Assembly (NCBI RefSeq): GCF_002999235.1 | Contig: NZ_CP027236.1 | Coordinates: 1,426,001 to 1,490,000, forward strand | Direction of reading: 5' to 3' | DNA: 64,000 nt | DNA from: Actinomyces sp. oral taxon 897 | GTDB taxonomy: Bacteria; Actinomycetota; Actinomycetes; Actinomycetales; Actinomycetaceae | Part shown: piece after piece, positions 35,628-43,612 of the stretch | Numbering within the stretch: position 1 is the first letter of the stretch | How the letters are laid out: each line of letters starts with the position of its first letter | Program-made: the position numbers and the translations under genes | The notes under the pieces: model-generated | Told to the model about the DNA's origin: nothing | The model's database searches: none | Seen by the model: the letters and a program-made list of their open reading frames with translations, nothing else

Positions 35628-35915
35628 ATGCCCTGGGTCACCAACCCCGTCAGGGAGAGGCTCAGGCGCAGCGCTATAGCCGCGCTGTGCGAGGCCGAGT
35701 TCCGGGTCCGCTGCGCGGTCAGCGCAACCGAGGAGGTCGTCTCCAGGACCACCGCCGAGGTGCAGGGGACCGCCCGGGGGGAGCAGCCGCTCCGGGCCTG
35801 CCGCTCAGCCCTGGCCATCCAGTCCGCGGCACTAGGTCACCTGGCCAGGGCGCGCGCCCTGGCCCACGAGATCAGTACCCAGGAGTGGGTCGACGAGGAC
35901 GAGGAGGACACGTGA
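35628..35915 (+). CDS. Small helical protein of the FtsK cluster (3)
   Basis: 95 residues, starting two bases after the previous stop. It is Ala/Arg-rich and helical (RERLRRSAIAALCEAEFRV, LAIQSAALGHLARARALA) with an acidic tail WVDEDEEDT. No domain is recognised. Tight packing implies one transcript. Confidence 0.65.
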   Translation: MPWVTNPVRERLRRSAIAALCEAEFRVRCAVSATEEVVSRTTAEVQGTARGEQPLRACRSALAIQSAALGHLARARALAHEISTQEWVDEDEEDT

Positions 35916-36247
35916 CCAGCACCCTGAGTGAGTCCGTCTCCGAGCTGGGTGCCTGCCTGCAGCTGGTGCAGGGGGGCCGGGGCGCCCTGGTCCTGCTCGA
36001 CGAGGCGCTGGTCCACATCGACCAGGCCCGGTCGGATCTGGCCGCGCTGGAGGCGGGTGCCGGAGGCGGGCCTGGCACCTGGGGAGCGGCCGGTGACACC
36101 GGGAGGGGCGGTTCTACCGGGCAGGAGGAGGGTGCCGCCCTGCAGGAGGCCGACGCCGCCCGCGACCAGGTGTGCAATGCCAGTGCGGGCGCCCTGGGCG
36201 ACTACTGCCGTGGCGTCGAGGCACTGGTCGAGCACCTGCGGGCCTAG
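35912..36247 (+). CDS. Small helical protein of the FtsK cluster (4)
   Basis: 111 residues from a GTG overlapping the previous TGA (GTGA). Two helical parts, SELGACLQLVQGGRGALVLLDEALVHID and LQEADAARDQVCNASAG, are separated by a Gly-rich loop of about 25 residues. No domain is recognised. It is the last gene of the cluster; repeats follow. Confidence 0.65.
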   Translation: MTSTLSESVSELGACLQLVQGGRGALVLLDEALVHIDQARSDLAALEAGAGGGPGTWGAAGDTGRGGSTGQEEGAALQEADAARDQVCNASAGALGDYCRGVEALVEHLRA

Positions 36248-36367
36248 GGCTGGCACCCGGGCCGGGGCGCTCCTGCGGGAGCCGCCTGAGGGTGGTAATG
36301 CTGGCACCCGGGCCGGGCCTGGGCCGGGGACACCGCGATGCGAGCACCTGCGGGGCTGGCATCTGGC
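36248..36367. repeat. Direct repeats after the FtsK cluster
   Basis: GCTGGCACCCGGGCCGGG occurs at about 36249 and again at about 36301. No gene is seen between 36248 and 36565 on either strand. Confidence 0.7.
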
Positions 36368-36461
36368 GGAACATTTTGTGCAGAAGGTAACCGATTGCGC
36401 AGAAAGTAACCTGGATTCGTTACTTTCTGCACAAAATGTTACCCTGTGCACAAAATGTTCC
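36368..36461. repeat. Nested ~94-bp imperfect palindrome with 19-bp periodicity
   Basis: GGAACATTTTGTGCA (36368-36382) pairs with TGCACAAAATGTTCC (36447-36461). Inside, 36370-36391 pairs with 36419-36440 (22 bases, one mismatch), and GCAGAAAGTAAC (36399-36410) pairs with GTTACTTTCTGC (36419-36430) over an 8-base loop. GCAGAARGTAAC and TGCACAAAATGTT each recur with a 19-base period. It lies between convergent genes and may act as a terminator or as a protein-binding repeat. Confidence 0.85.
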
Positions 36462-36565
36462 TCTGTGCGCGGGGAGGCAATGGGCTACCCCAAGGCCCGG
36501 CCAGCCTACGAGCGCCCCCAGCACCCCGGACGCCCCCAGCACCCGGGCACCCCGACGTCGCGCCC

Positions 36566-37857
36566 TCAGAGCAGCTCGGTCCGCCCCTGGTCACGCAGCC
36601 GGTCCACGACCCCCTTGACGGCCTGGGCCCGCTCGGGGGTGGTCACCAGCAGGGCGTCAGGGGTGTCCACGACCACGACCCCCGGCACCCCCAGGAGGAC
36701 CACCTTACGGCCCGTGGTCGAGGCCACCAGGGCACCGGGGCTGTCCACGGCCTCCACGTCGGCCACCGGGCCGCCCTGGGCGGCGCCGTCGAGCACGGCC
36801 ACCCCGGCGGCCGGTCCCTGTCCGCGCGGCGCCAGGAGGTCGTGGAGGGCGTCAAAGCCGCCCACGTCGTCCCAGCCCATGGCGGCGGGCACGGTGGCCA
36901 CTCCCCCGGCGGCGGCGACCGGCTCGGCAATGGCGTGGTCAATGGCGATCCGCTCCAGGCCCGGCCAGGTGGCGTCCAGGACCTCCTGGCGTGCCGGGGT
37001 GTCCCAGGCGGCGGCAATGGCTTCCACGCCCGCGGCCAGGTCGGGGCGCTGGGCGGCCAGGTGGTCCAGGAGGACCCCGGCGCGGGCCACGAACATCCCG
37101 GCGTTCCAGCGGTAGTCGCCGGTGGCCAGGTAGCGGGCGGCGGTGGCGGCGTCGGGCTTCTCGGTGAAGCCCAGCACCACCCGTCCGTCCGGGGCGCCCG
37201 GGACGTCGGTGGGGCCCCCGGCGTGGATGTAGCCGAAGGCGGTGGAGGGGCCGGTGGCCTCGATACCGATGGTCACCACCCAGCCCTGCCCGGCCAGGGC
37301 GGCGGCCTGGTGCACGGCCCGGGTGAAGGCGGCCTCGTCGGCAATGGTCTGGTCGGCGGCGAAGGAGCCGACCACGGCGTCGCGCCCGTGCCGGGAGGCG
37401 ATGACGGCGGCGGCCAGGCCGATGGCGGCCATGGAGTCGCGCGGGGAGGGCTCGGCCAGGAGGTTGTCCCGGGGGACGTCGGGAAGCTGGCTGGCCACGG
37501 CGTCCACGTGAGCGACGCCGGTGACCACCGTCACCGAGGCGGCTACCGGTGCCAGGCGTGCCACCGTGCCCTGGATGAGGGAGCGGCCCGCACCGGTGAG
37601 GTCCAGGAGGAACTTGGGGCGCTGGCGGCGGCTCAGCGGCCACAGCCTCGTCCCCGCCCCCCGGCGGGGATAATGGCGTGGACGAGGCGGTCGGCGGGCG
37701 CCCCGGCACCGGCGCCCGTGGTGGCGTCACGACTGGTGGCGTCGTGGCTGGTGTCGGTGAGGGCCCCGGCGGTGCGGGCGGGGCCCGCGGCAGAGGCGGG
37801 GGCGCCGGTGTCGGCGGCGTCAGCGATGGAGGCGGTGGAGGCGGCGGTCTGGCTCAC
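36566..37857 (-). CDS. manC: Mannose-1-phosphate guanylyltransferase, frameshifted in the nucleotide-binding motif
   Basis: About 430 codons once repaired. The enzyme makes GDP-mannose from mannose 1-phosphate and GTP. The start region (ATG at 37857) ends VHAIIPAGG, and the downstream frame carries RPKFLLDL, then ARLAPVAASVTVVTG, NLLAEPSPRDSMAAIGLA, FGYIHAGG, GFTEKPD, YRWNAGMF and MGWDDVG, all typical. The join falls in a run of six C on the plus strand (37657-37662); seven would restore the GGxGTRLWPLSR loop. The first ~55 residues are Ala/Thr-rich and may not belong to the enzyme. It converges with the FtsK cluster. Confidence 0.85.
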
Positions 37858-37866
37858 GCCCCCAGG

Positions 37867-39141
37867 CTACCGGGCCCGCTGGCCCTCCTCCGTCGCCCCG
37901 CCCTGGGGCGCGAGGACCGCCCTGTCCACCCCCACCGATCCGGTCAGGCCCTGGTGGGGCCACCTGAGCGTGGCGGGCACGGAGAGGGTGACGTAGTTGG
38001 GCCGCTCGTGGGCGTGGACCTCCTGGGGGCTGGCCACCGCCTGCAGCCGGGGCGGGTTGGCGATCCAGGCCCCCGTCAGCAGCACCACGCGCCCCATGAG
38101 GTGGAGCCACAGGACGAGGATCGCCGGGGTGGCGAAGGAGGCCAGCAGCGGGTTGTCGGCCGAGCGGGCCACCACCCCCACGCCCACCTGCCTGATCACC
38201 CCGAAGAGCACGCTGCCCAGCGCAGCGCCCTCAACCAGGTCGCGCCACGGCGGACGCACCCCCGCGCACAGCACCAGCACGGCCAGGACCGCGGCGTCAA
38301 TGAGGAAGGAGGACCCCACCCCCAGCAGCCAGCCGCCCCAGTCGGTCGCCCAGGCCGGCAGCTCCAGCCTCGCCCCCAGGGAGGCGGGCAGCCTCGTGGT
38401 GGCCACCGACGCGACCGTCGTGGCCGCGACGCCCACCGCCACCCCCAGGAAGGCCACGAGGCTCCACGCCTGGGTGACCACGGGGTGACGCGGGTTGTAG
38501 ACCAGGCCGAAGACCACCCGCAGCGCCGCCGACACCGCCCGCATGAGCCCCGTCGCCGAGTAGAGCAGGGCGACGGCGGCCAGCGCCGAGCCCCAGGTCA
38601 GCGCCGAGCCCCAGGTCAGCGACTGGAGGCTCAGCACCCCTGTCCCGTCGCCGGTGTCAATGAGACCGGGGACGGCGCCGTTCACCTCTCGGACGACAGC
38701 GTCCCGCCAGGCGGGACGGTGGGCGAGGACGGCCATGAGCGTGGTGGCCCCCAGGGTCAGGACCGCGAAGGCGGAGAACAGCCCCGTGTAGGCGATGCCC
38801 CCGGCCAGCAGGGAGCCGTTAGCCGTGGAGTAGCGGGTCAGGGCCCGGGCGAGGCGGGTGGAGCGCAGGCGCACCACGGCGGGCCCCAGGACGCGCCGGT
38901 ATGCGGCAGCCGCCCGGCCCGCCACCTGGCTAGACCAGGTAGCCCCGGGCCCCCGGCCTCCGGCACCCCCGGTGGAGGCGGCCGGTGGGTCAGCGTCTAC
39001 CCGGGCACCAGCCGCCCGACCTCCGGCACCCCCAGGGCCCTCAGCACCCTCAGCATCCCCGGGCCCACCAGCCCGAGCCCGCCCCGCGGCTGCATCGCCC
39101 CCCGCGGCCGCGCCGCCGTCCCGAACCACCATCCACCTCAC
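37867..39141 (-). CDS. YihY/BrkB-family membrane protein
   Basis: 424 residues from a GTG at 39141 that overlaps the preceding stop; an ATG at 39132 with GGGGTGAGG ahead is equally likely. About 65 Gly/Ala-rich residues lead into six helices: NGSLLAGGIAYTGLFSAFAVL is the family's first-helix signature, then VALLYSATGLMRAVSAAL and the C-terminal FATPAILVLWLHLMGRVVLLTGAW. The family is widespread and of unknown function (not an RNase, despite an old name). A duplicated 21-base piece encodes LTWGSALTWGSAL near the middle. Confidence 0.9.
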   Translation of the reverse strand: MRWMVVRDGGAAAGGDAAAGRARAGGPGDAEGAEGPGGAGGRAAGARVDADPPAASTGGAGGRGPGATWSSQVAGRAAAAYRRVLGPAVVRLRSTRLARALTRYSTANGSLLAGGIAYTGLFSAFAVLTLGATTLMAVLAHRPAWRDAVVREVNGAVPGLIDTGDGTGVLSLQSLTWGSALTWGSALAAVALLYSATGLMRAVSAALRVVFGLVYNPRHPVVTQAWSLVAFLGVAVGVAATTVASVATTRLPASLGARLELPAWATDWGGWLLGVGSSFLIDAAVLAVLVLCAGVRPPWRDLVEGAALGSVLFGVIRQVGVGVVARSADNPLLASFATPAILVLWLHLMGRVVLLTGAWIANPPRLQAVASPQEVHAHERPNYVTLSVPATLRWPHQGLTGSVGVDRAVLAPQGGATEEGQRAR

Positions 39142-39692
39142 CCCTTATCAAGCGCGCCCAGAGGCAGGGAGCGCAGGTAGGTGGACGAGCCGTCGGCCCC
39201 GAGCTCGTGGAGGTGGAGGTGCTCGACGACGAACACCGCCTCGATCCCCCGCCCCACCCGGGCGGCCCGGTCCTGGGCCCGGTGGTCAGGCAGGTGGGCG
39301 AGGGTGACGTGCGGGTGGTAGGGGAACCTGAGCTCCCCGCACAGGGGGCCGTCGGCGGAGCGGACCCGCGCCTGGAGGTCGGTGCACTCCCGCGCCCCCT
39401 GCGTCAGGGCCAGGTAGACCACGGGACTGACCGGCTCAAAGCTCTCCACCCCCGCCAGGTGCACGGTGAAGGCCGGCACCCCGGTGAGCGTGGTGCGCAG
39501 GAAGCTGGTGACGGCGGGCAGGCCGTCGGCGGGGACCAGGGTGGGCGGCAGGATGGTGACGTGCGGGGCGGTGTGCGCCAGCGGGTCCCCGGCGGCGGCC
39601 CGGGCGCTGCGGACCTGGGACGCCCAGGGCTCGGGGACGGGGACGGTCAGCCCGATGACGCGCTCGCGGTCAGTGGGCACGGGAAGATCCAT
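39138..39692 (-). CDS. 2'-5' RNA ligase / 2H phosphoesterase family protein
   Basis: 184 residues from the ATG at 39692 (AGGAGGGG ahead). The two histidine motifs of the 2H superfamily are present: HVTI at 44-47 and HVTL at 128-131. Members open 2',3'-cyclic phosphates or act on 2'-5' RNA links; the physiological substrate in bacteria is usually unknown. It is translationally coupled to the YihY gene. Confidence 0.9.
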   Translation of the reverse strand: MDLPVPTDRERVIGLTVPVPEPWASQVRSARAAAGDPLAHTAPHVTILPPTLVPADGLPAVTSFLRTTLTGVPAFTVHLAGVESFEPVSPVVYLALTQGARECTDLQARVRSADGPLCGELRFPYHPHVTLAHLPDHRAQDRAARVGRGIEAVFVVEHLHLHELGADGSSTYLRSLPLGALDKG

Positions 39693-39829
39693 TAGGTCCC
39701 CTCCTGGTCCGTGGGCGCTGGTCCGCGCGCGGGAGGGCCGGAGCCGTCCGCACGGTCGGCGGTCACGATACCGTGCGCGGCTGACGCCGCTGCGCAACAC
39801 GAGGTGTGTGCTCCTTCCCTCCTGCTCCC

Positions 39830-39860
39830 TGTTCGTTTCTGAGCGGCAATGTTTGAGTTT
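39830..39860 (+). promoter_or_regulatory. Two TGTT-type half sites, candidate DeoR operator
   Basis: TGTTCGTTTCT (39830) and TGTTTGAGTTT (39850) are near-repeats starting 20 bases apart, about two helical turns, in the only AT-rich part of the gap ahead of the DeoR-galK pair. DeoR-family regulators commonly bind such repeats in their own promoter. Confidence 0.4.
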
Positions 39861-39897
39861 GCGTGATTTTAGGGCGCGAACCTGGCAGACTGTGTCT

Positions 39898-40779
39898 GTG
39901 ACCACCTCCAGCCCCGACCCGCGCACCGCCGGACCAGGCATGCTTGCCCGCCAGCGCCAGGAGTACATCCTGGAGCAGGTGTCCGCCACCGGCGGGGTGC
40001 GGGTCGCCGAGGTCGTGGCGGCCTTGGGCATCTCGGAGATGACGGTCCGCCGGGACATTACCGAGCTCGTGGCCCAGGGGCTGGTCGAGCGCGTCCACGG
40101 GGGCGCCGTCGCCGCTGGCCCCACCAGCATGGAGCCCCGCTTCACCGCCAAGTCCACGCTCCACCTCGACGCCAAGCGGCGCATTGGCGCGGCCACCGCC
40201 GCCCTCCTGCGACCGGGGGACGCCCTGGCCCTGTCGGCGGGCACCACCACCCTGGCCGTGGCCCAGGCCCTGACCACCCTGCCCCACCTGGGGACCCTGA
40301 CCGTCATCACCAACTCCCTGCCCGCCGCCCAGCTCCTCTTTGACGCCGCCGACGCCGCCCGCGCCGAGTCCCGCGACGCACCCACCGTCCTGCTCACCGG
40401 TGGTGAGCGCACGCCGTCCAACGCCCTGGTCGGGCTGCCGGCCATTGACATGCTGCGCGCCCTGCGCGTGGAGTGGGTGGTGCTCGGGGCGCACGGCTTC
40501 ACCCCCGAGGCGGGCCTCATGACCCCCAACCTCCAGGAGGCGGCCGTCAACCAGGCCCTCCTGGCCTCAGGGCGCACCGCCGTGGCCGTCCTGGACGCCA
40601 GCAAGTGGGGGATCCTGGGGCTGCGCTCCTTCTGCCCGACCAGGGACATCGGCGTCCTGGTGACCGACTCCCGGCCGGACGCCAGGACGACGGCGGCCCT
40701 GGACGAGTCAGGCACCACCCTCATTGTCGCCGACCCGCTGCCCGCACCTGACAACCACACCACCCGGAGGACCTCATGA
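39898..40779 (+). CDS. DeoR-family regulator coupled to galactokinase
   Basis: 293 residues from the GTG at 39898; another start is the ATG at 39940 just before the helix-turn-helix. HTH: RQRQEYILEQVSATGGVRVAEVVAALGISEMTVRRDI with LVERVHGGAV. The sensor domain shows ALSAGTTTLAVAQAL, VITNSLPAAQ and VVLGAHGFTPEAGLMTPN. Its stop overlaps the galK start (ATGA), so it probably represses galactose use, responding to a phosphorylated galactose intermediate. The upstream in-frame codons to 39466 are shadow. Confidence 0.92.
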   Translation: MTTSSPDPRTAGPGMLARQRQEYILEQVSATGGVRVAEVVAALGISEMTVRRDITELVAQGLVERVHGGAVAAGPTSMEPRFTAKSTLHLDAKRRIGAATAALLRPGDALALSAGTTTLAVAQALTTLPHLGTLTVITNSLPAAQLLFDAADAARAESRDAPTVLLTGGERTPSNALVGLPAIDMLRALRVEWVVLGAHGFTPEAGLMTPNLQEAAVNQALLASGRTAVAVLDASKWGILGLRSFCPTRDIGVLVTDSRPDARTTAALDESGTTLIVADPLPAPDNHTTRRTS

Positions 40780-42053
40780 CCACCACCAGCTCCCCCGTCT
40801 TCTCCCCCGCGCTCAGCGCCGAGCAGGGGCGGGAGGCGGCCACCGACCTGTTCCGCACGGCCCTGGGAGGTGAGCCCGACGGCGTCTGGTACGCCCCCGG
40901 GCGGGTCAACATTATCGGCGAGCACACCGACTACAACGGCGGCCTGGCCCTGCCGATCGCCCTGCCGCACCGCGCCCACCTGGCCCTGCGCGCCCGCGAG
41001 GACCGCACTGTGCGCCTGGTCTCCTCCCAGGCCCGGGCGGTGGAGGTCCTGGACCTGGACCGTATCGGCCCCAAGGGCACACCCGGGGAGATCCCTCACT
41101 GGGCGGCCTACGTCGCCGGGGTCGCCTGGGCGCTGGAGCGCGACGGCCTGGGCCCGCTGCCGGGCTTCGACGCCGCCCTGGTCTCCTGCGTGCCGCTGGG
41201 CGCGGGACTGTCCTCCTCCGCGGCACTGGAGTGCGCCACGGCGGTGGCCCTGGACGAGGTGGCGGGCCTGGCCCTGGCAGGTCCGGCGCAGGCGCCCACG
41301 GACGTCGGACGCGCCCGCCTGGTGGAGGCCTGCGTGCGGGCGGAGAACGAGGTGGCCGGCGCCCCCACCGGGGGCATGGACCAGTCCGCCTCCCTGCGCG
41401 CCCGGGCCGGGCACGCCCTGGAGCTGGACTGCCGCGACGGGTCGGTGGAGCACGTCCCCTTCGACCTGGACGCGCAGGGCCTGGCGCTGCTGGTGATCGA
41501 CACCAGGGCCGAGCACTCCCTGGTGGACGGCCAGTACGGGGCCCGGCGGGCGGCCTGCGAGCGGGCGGCCCAGCTGCTGGGCGTGGAGCTCCTGGCCGAC
41601 GTCCCCCGAGACGGCCTGGAGGAGGCCCTGGGGCGCCTGGGGGCCAGCGGCGAGGAGGACGCCGACGTCCTGGTGCGACGCACCCGGCACGTGGTCACCG
41701 AGATCGCCCGCACCCGTGAGCTGGTGGCCCTGCTCCAGGACGGGCGGGCCCTGGCGGGTGAGAAGCTGGCCGCGGCCGGGGCCCTCATGGACGCCTCCCA
41801 CGAGTCCCTGCGCGTGGACTACGAGGTGACCGTCCCCGAGCTCGACGTGGCCTGCCAGGCAGCCCGGGACGCGGGGGCCCACGGGGCCCGCATGACCGGC
41901 GGAGGCTTTGGCGGCAGCGCGATCGCGCTGGTGGACGCGGGTACGGTCCAGGACGTGGCGCGCGCCGTCGTCACCGCCTACGCGCGCCAGGACCTGGGTG
42001 TCCCGGCCTTCCTGGACGCCGTCCCCAGTGCCCCGGCAGGCCGCCTGGCCTGA
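40776..42053 (+). CDS. galK: Galactokinase
   Basis: 425 residues, slightly longer than the usual ~390. It phosphorylates galactose at C1 as the first Leloir step. The galactokinase signature GRVNIIGEHTDYNGG spans 42-56, the GHMP ATP motif PLGAGLSSSAAL starts at 140, and the C-terminal GARMTGGGFGGSAIAL is intact. galT and galE are not in the window. Galactose 1-phosphate made here could also feed UDP-galactose for the Glf pathway at 61 kb. Confidence 0.97.
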   Translation: MTTTSSPVFSPALSAEQGREAATDLFRTALGGEPDGVWYAPGRVNIIGEHTDYNGGLALPIALPHRAHLALRAREDRTVRLVSSQARAVEVLDLDRIGPKGTPGEIPHWAAYVAGVAWALERDGLGPLPGFDAALVSCVPLGAGLSSSAALECATAVALDEVAGLALAGPAQAPTDVGRARLVEACVRAENEVAGAPTGGMDQSASLRARAGHALELDCRDGSVEHVPFDLDAQGLALLVIDTRAEHSLVDGQYGARRAACERAAQLLGVELLADVPRDGLEEALGRLGASGEEDADVLVRRTRHVVTEIARTRELVALLQDGRALAGEKLAAAGALMDASHESLRVDYEVTVPELDVACQAARDAGAHGARMTGGGFGGSAIALVDAGTVQDVARAVVTAYARQDLGVPAFLDAVPSAPAGRLA

Positions 42054-42122
42054 GGGCCCCGCACGGCCCCACAGCGCGGCCCCACCCCGTCCGCCTCCAG
42101 CCCACCCGCCTCCTCCCACCGC
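42054..42122. other. Short GC-rich gap after galK
   Basis: The bases between the galK stop and the repeat array are Pro/His-codon-like C-rich DNA without a supported gene or hairpin. Confidence 0.4.
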
Positions 42123-42219
42123 GAGAACGGTACTTATTGCTCGTGAGAACGGTACTTATTGCTCGTGAGAACGGTACTTGTTCGCCGTGAGAACGGTACT
42201 TATTCGTCGTGAGAACGGA
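42123..42219. repeat. 22-bp tandem repeat, 4 units plus partial
   Basis: Units start at 42123, 42145, 42167 and 42189, each beginning GAGAACGGTACTT and ending CGT, with variation only in the last third; a 9-base partial unit closes the array. The family also occurs at 17366-17417. There are no unique spacers, so this is not a CRISPR. Confidence 0.92.
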
Positions 42220-42556
42220 CGGCGTCCGCCGCACCCGTTCTGACCTGCGCGGACGTACCGACCCGGAGCCCTTGCGCGACTCAGGTGAACATGTGCTCGC
42301 ACACGGGAGGCAGGCCGGCCCCGCCCCCGGTCAGGTCCCTACGGTGCGGGGGAACCTGGGTAGAGTGGGCGTCGTCCGGTCCGGCGTCGCCCCCGCCCGG
42401 CCCCCGGACCAGCCCTCTTGTGGAGTACACCGCGCCCGGTTCCGTGAATCCTCCTCCGGGAGGAGGGACCGACTGGCAGCGGGGCACCTACTCTTCGGGG
42501 GTACCGCCGCGCTGGTCCCACGTCGGCGTCCGACCGTCCCTGCTGAGGAGCACGCA
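42220..42556. other. Long leader region before the MFP gene
   Basis: No gene is supported in these ~335 bases; the frame of the following gene stays open through it but shows no family similarity. A promoter for the three-gene exporter operon should lie here, but I see no clear -10/-35 pair. Confidence 0.4.
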
Positions 42557-43612
42557 GTGAAGCGCTACGTCCTGCCCACGATCAAGATCCTCCTGACCCT
42601 GGTGATCGCCGTGGCACTGACCAAGATCGCCTTCTTCCCCAGCCAGGAGGAGGGCACGACGGCAGGCATCACCCCGGGATTCGAGGTCACCACCCAGACC
42701 ACGCTGGCAAAGAAGGGTGATATCACCAACATTATCGAGGTCAAGGGCAAGATCGTCGAGGACGCCGCCGTGACAGCCCTCGCCACCCTCTCGGGCACCG
42801 TGGAGTCCCTGTCCGTGGACAAGGGCGGCTACGTCGAGGCGGGAGCGGCCCTGCTGACCATTAAGAAGGTCGAGAGGCAGGAGCCGGTCACCCGCACGGA
42901 CGAGGACGGCAGGGTCACCACCACCGAGGTCCCGGACAAGGTCACCCGCGCCGCGGTCTACGCCCCGGTCTCCGGGACGGTCTCATTCAACGTGATCAAG
43001 GACCAGGAGACGTCCGTGGGCATGACGGTGGCCTCCGTGACCCCGGGGACCTTCTCCGCCACGGGCACCATCACCGCCTCCCAGCAGTACCAGCTCGTCA
43101 ACGCCCCCACCCAGGCCACCCTCACCATTGAGGGCGGGGCGGCGCCCTTCACCTGCGACAACCTGAGGATCGGCACCAAGCCCACCACCTCCACCACCAC
43201 CAGCCAGGACGGCACCACCACCACGACCACCGGTGACGGCACCAGCGTGGAGGTGCGCTGCCCGGTGCCTGCGGACCAGAAGGTGTTCCCGGGCCTGACG
43301 GTCAGTATCGGCGTGGACGCTGGCAGCGCCACGGGGGCCCTGCTGGTGCCGGTCACCGCGGTGGAGGGCACCGTGCTCAAGGGCAACGTCTGGGTGGTCA
43401 CCGACCCCGCCAAGCCCGACGCCGCCGAGAAGCGCGAGGTCACCCTGGGTATTACCGACGGCACCAACGTCCAGGTCACTGACGGCCTGTCCGAGGGTGA
43501 CGAGATTCTCCTGTTCGTGCCCAACAAGGACACGGTTCGCACCGGCAAGCCCAACACCTGCGAGGCGGACATGTCTGTGTGCTACGACGACAACGGCAAG
43601 GAGATCCTGTGA
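42557..43612 (+). CDS. Membrane fusion (HlyD/MacA-like) exporter subunit
   Basis: 351 residues from the GTG at 42557 (TGAGGAG ahead). One N-terminal membrane anchor (YVLPTIKILLTLVIAVALTKIAFF) precedes the biotinyl-lipoyl-like hairpin (VKGKIVEDAAVTALATLSGTVESLSVDKGGYVEAGAALLTI; VYAPVSGTVSFNVIKDQETS) and a beta-barrel with a Thr-rich insertion. The last part, ALLVPVTAVEGTVLKGNVWVV and KREVTLGITDG, is the membrane-proximal domain. Such adaptors work with MacB-like ABC pumps; the ATPase follows with a GTGA overlap. Confidence 0.9.
   Translation: MKRYVLPTIKILLTLVIAVALTKIAFFPSQEEGTTAGITPGFEVTTQTTLAKKGDITNIIEVKGKIVEDAAVTALATLSGTVESLSVDKGGYVEAGAALLTIKKVERQEPVTRTDEDGRVTTTEVPDKVTRAAVYAPVSGTVSFNVIKDQETSVGMTVASVTPGTFSATGTITASQQYQLVNAPTQATLTIEGGAAPFTCDNLRIGTKPTTSTTTSQDGTTTTTTGDGTSVEVRCPVPADQKVFPGLTVSIGVDAGSATGALLVPVTAVEGTVLKGNVWVVTDPAKPDAAEKREVTLGITDGTNVQVTDGLSEGDEILLFVPNKDTVRTGKPNTCEADMSVCYDDNGKEIL

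Noticed and set aside
32806..36247. A complete type VII (ESX) secretion locus
   Set aside because: Only an EccC-like soluble ATPase and small helical proteins are present; the membrane channel genes (EccB, EccD, EccE), mycosin and a true W-x-G motif are missing.
39693..42119. Very long minus-strand open frame continuing upstream of the 2H ligase gene (about 990 codons)
   Set aside because: It is the antisense shadow of the DeoR regulator and galK; only the part below 39692 has family motifs and a ribosome site.
42123..42219. CRISPR array
   Set aside because: The 22-base units follow each other without unique spacers and no cas gene is nearby.
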